A DNA stretch of 5,941 bases, taken from contig JADFHH010000122.1 in NCBI GenBank assembly GCA_022567275.1, forward strand, positions 1 through 5,941, written 5' to 3'. This document shows, in pieces, positions 5,538 to 5,941 of this stretch. Below the pieces are notes generated by a model. That model saw only the letters and a list, made by a program, of their open reading frames with translations, was not told the DNA's origin and ran no database searches. The position numbers were made by a program, and so were the translations under genes. This stretch comes from Pseudomonadota bacterium (lineage in GTDB: Bacteria; Pseudomonadota; Alphaproteobacteria; Rhizobiales; Methyloligellaceae). Each line of letters starts with the position of its first letter. The stretch's first letter is position 1.

Positions 5538-5941
5538 TACCGAGGCGCTTCAGCTATTCGAAGAAATGGAGCGCGAGGACGCACGGCTGTTCGCCGTCGC
5601 CAGCACGCGCCGCCTCGCCCTTACCGGCCTGGATTGGAAGATCGAGAGCGCGGCCGAGGTCCGCAGCGACATCGAGGACAAGAAACTCGCCGAGGATGCA
5701 GCGGCGTTCGTACGCGAGCGGTTCGAGGACATACGCGGATTGGACTGCGCGCTTGAGCACCTGGCTACGGGGATCGGCCCCAACCTCGCCGTGCTTGAGG
5801 CCGTGTGGGAGTCGGGCGAGATCGCCGAGCTCGTGCCGGTTCCGCCGTGGCGCTTGACGATGGACCTCCGCAAGTCGACGGACATCCGTGTCATTACGAT
5901 AGAGGAGCGCTTCGGCATCGTGGCCGAGGCTCCTAAGTTCA
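5440..5941 (+). CDS. Mu gp29-like (DUF935) phage portal protein, 5'-truncated and running off the right edge
   Basis: An open frame from TAC 5440 to the window end gives 167 codons with the look of Mu-like prophage portal proteins (DUF935, Mu gp29), the dodecameric ring at the capsid vertex through which DNA is packaged. Evidence in order: HLAKGLTFKRLMPILRNGDDGD (AKGLTxxRLxxIL and a GD), EEMEREDARLFAVASTRRLA (the family's EEMExxDxxxxxVxxTRxxAV block), GLDWKIES, an Asp/Glu-rich helix to FVRERF, then the ATGIGPNLAVLEAVWE block (usually GKGFSxxEIxW) and PPWRLTMD. Full-length members have roughly 25-30 residues before this block. Here the frame continues open upstream, but that DNA is the cytochrome-like tail and contains no credible start. 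Internal TTG 5473 or ATG 5503 would delete conserved sequence. It could be the edge of a prophage remnant to the right, or an assembly junction. Confidence 0.7.

Noticed and set aside
5550..5918. 122-codon minus-strand Ser/Arg-rich frame
   Set aside because: It is antisense to the recognisable Mu gp29-like portal protein, with skewed composition and no motifs.
1..5941. CRISPR arrays, tRNA or rRNA genes, transposase genes
   Set aside because: No regularly spaced repeats, cloverleaf-like segments, rRNA signatures or transposase motifs were seen on either strand.

Overview
The window looks like a piece of an alphaproteobacterial chromosome. It is GC-rich and carries housekeeping genes in the usual proteobacterial style: Bcp-type peroxiredoxin, bactofilin, and RF2 with a programmed frameshift. 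This assignment rests on protein style and gene neighbourhood and cannot be proven from sequence alone. Both ends of the window look rearranged; the middle (about 890-4830) is intact and ordinary.

Layout. At 1-30 (-) are ten codons of a gene running off the left edge. At 140-682 (+) is a Bcp/PrxQ peroxiredoxin whose conserved core starts only near base 270; its first ~43 residues do not resemble the family and begin at a TTG next to a 12-bp tandem duplication. At 893-1438 (+) is a bactofilin with an excellent Shine-Dalgarno. It converges tail to tail with prfB (release factor 2), which runs on the minus strand from 2589 down to 1458 and needs a +1 ribosomal frameshift at 2517-2523 to be read through. 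Upstream of prfB on the same strand lie a flavin-reductase-family FMN protein (3217-2624) and a YdjA-like nitroreductase (3809-3231). The three are spaced 13 and 34 bp apart and probably form one transcription unit. A 150-bp divergent control region, containing a TTGACA box followed by a 7-bp inverted repeat, separates them from a plus-strand secreted protein (3960-4826) made of three ~80-residue beta-rich repeats.

The right end (about 4900-5941) is a mosaic of broken genes. One minus-strand frame (5537-4902) joins three things: antisense phage DNA, a short tail resembling the C-terminus of a heme-binding/cytochrome c domain, and the C-terminal, cysteine-bearing half of what looks like a YiiX-type NlpC/P60 hydrolase. 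On the plus strand, from about 5440 to the edge, is a portal protein of the Mu gp29 (DUF935) family that lacks its first ~25-30 residues and has no credible start.

Working together: bactofilin is cytoskeletal and cell-wall related, the nitroreductase and flavin reductase are two flavoenzymes likely co-expressed with RF2, and the peroxiredoxin is oxidative defence. I see no complete undescribed multi-gene system. The points most worth a second look are the textbook RF2 frameshift, the mosaic right end and the altered 5' end of the peroxiredoxin gene.
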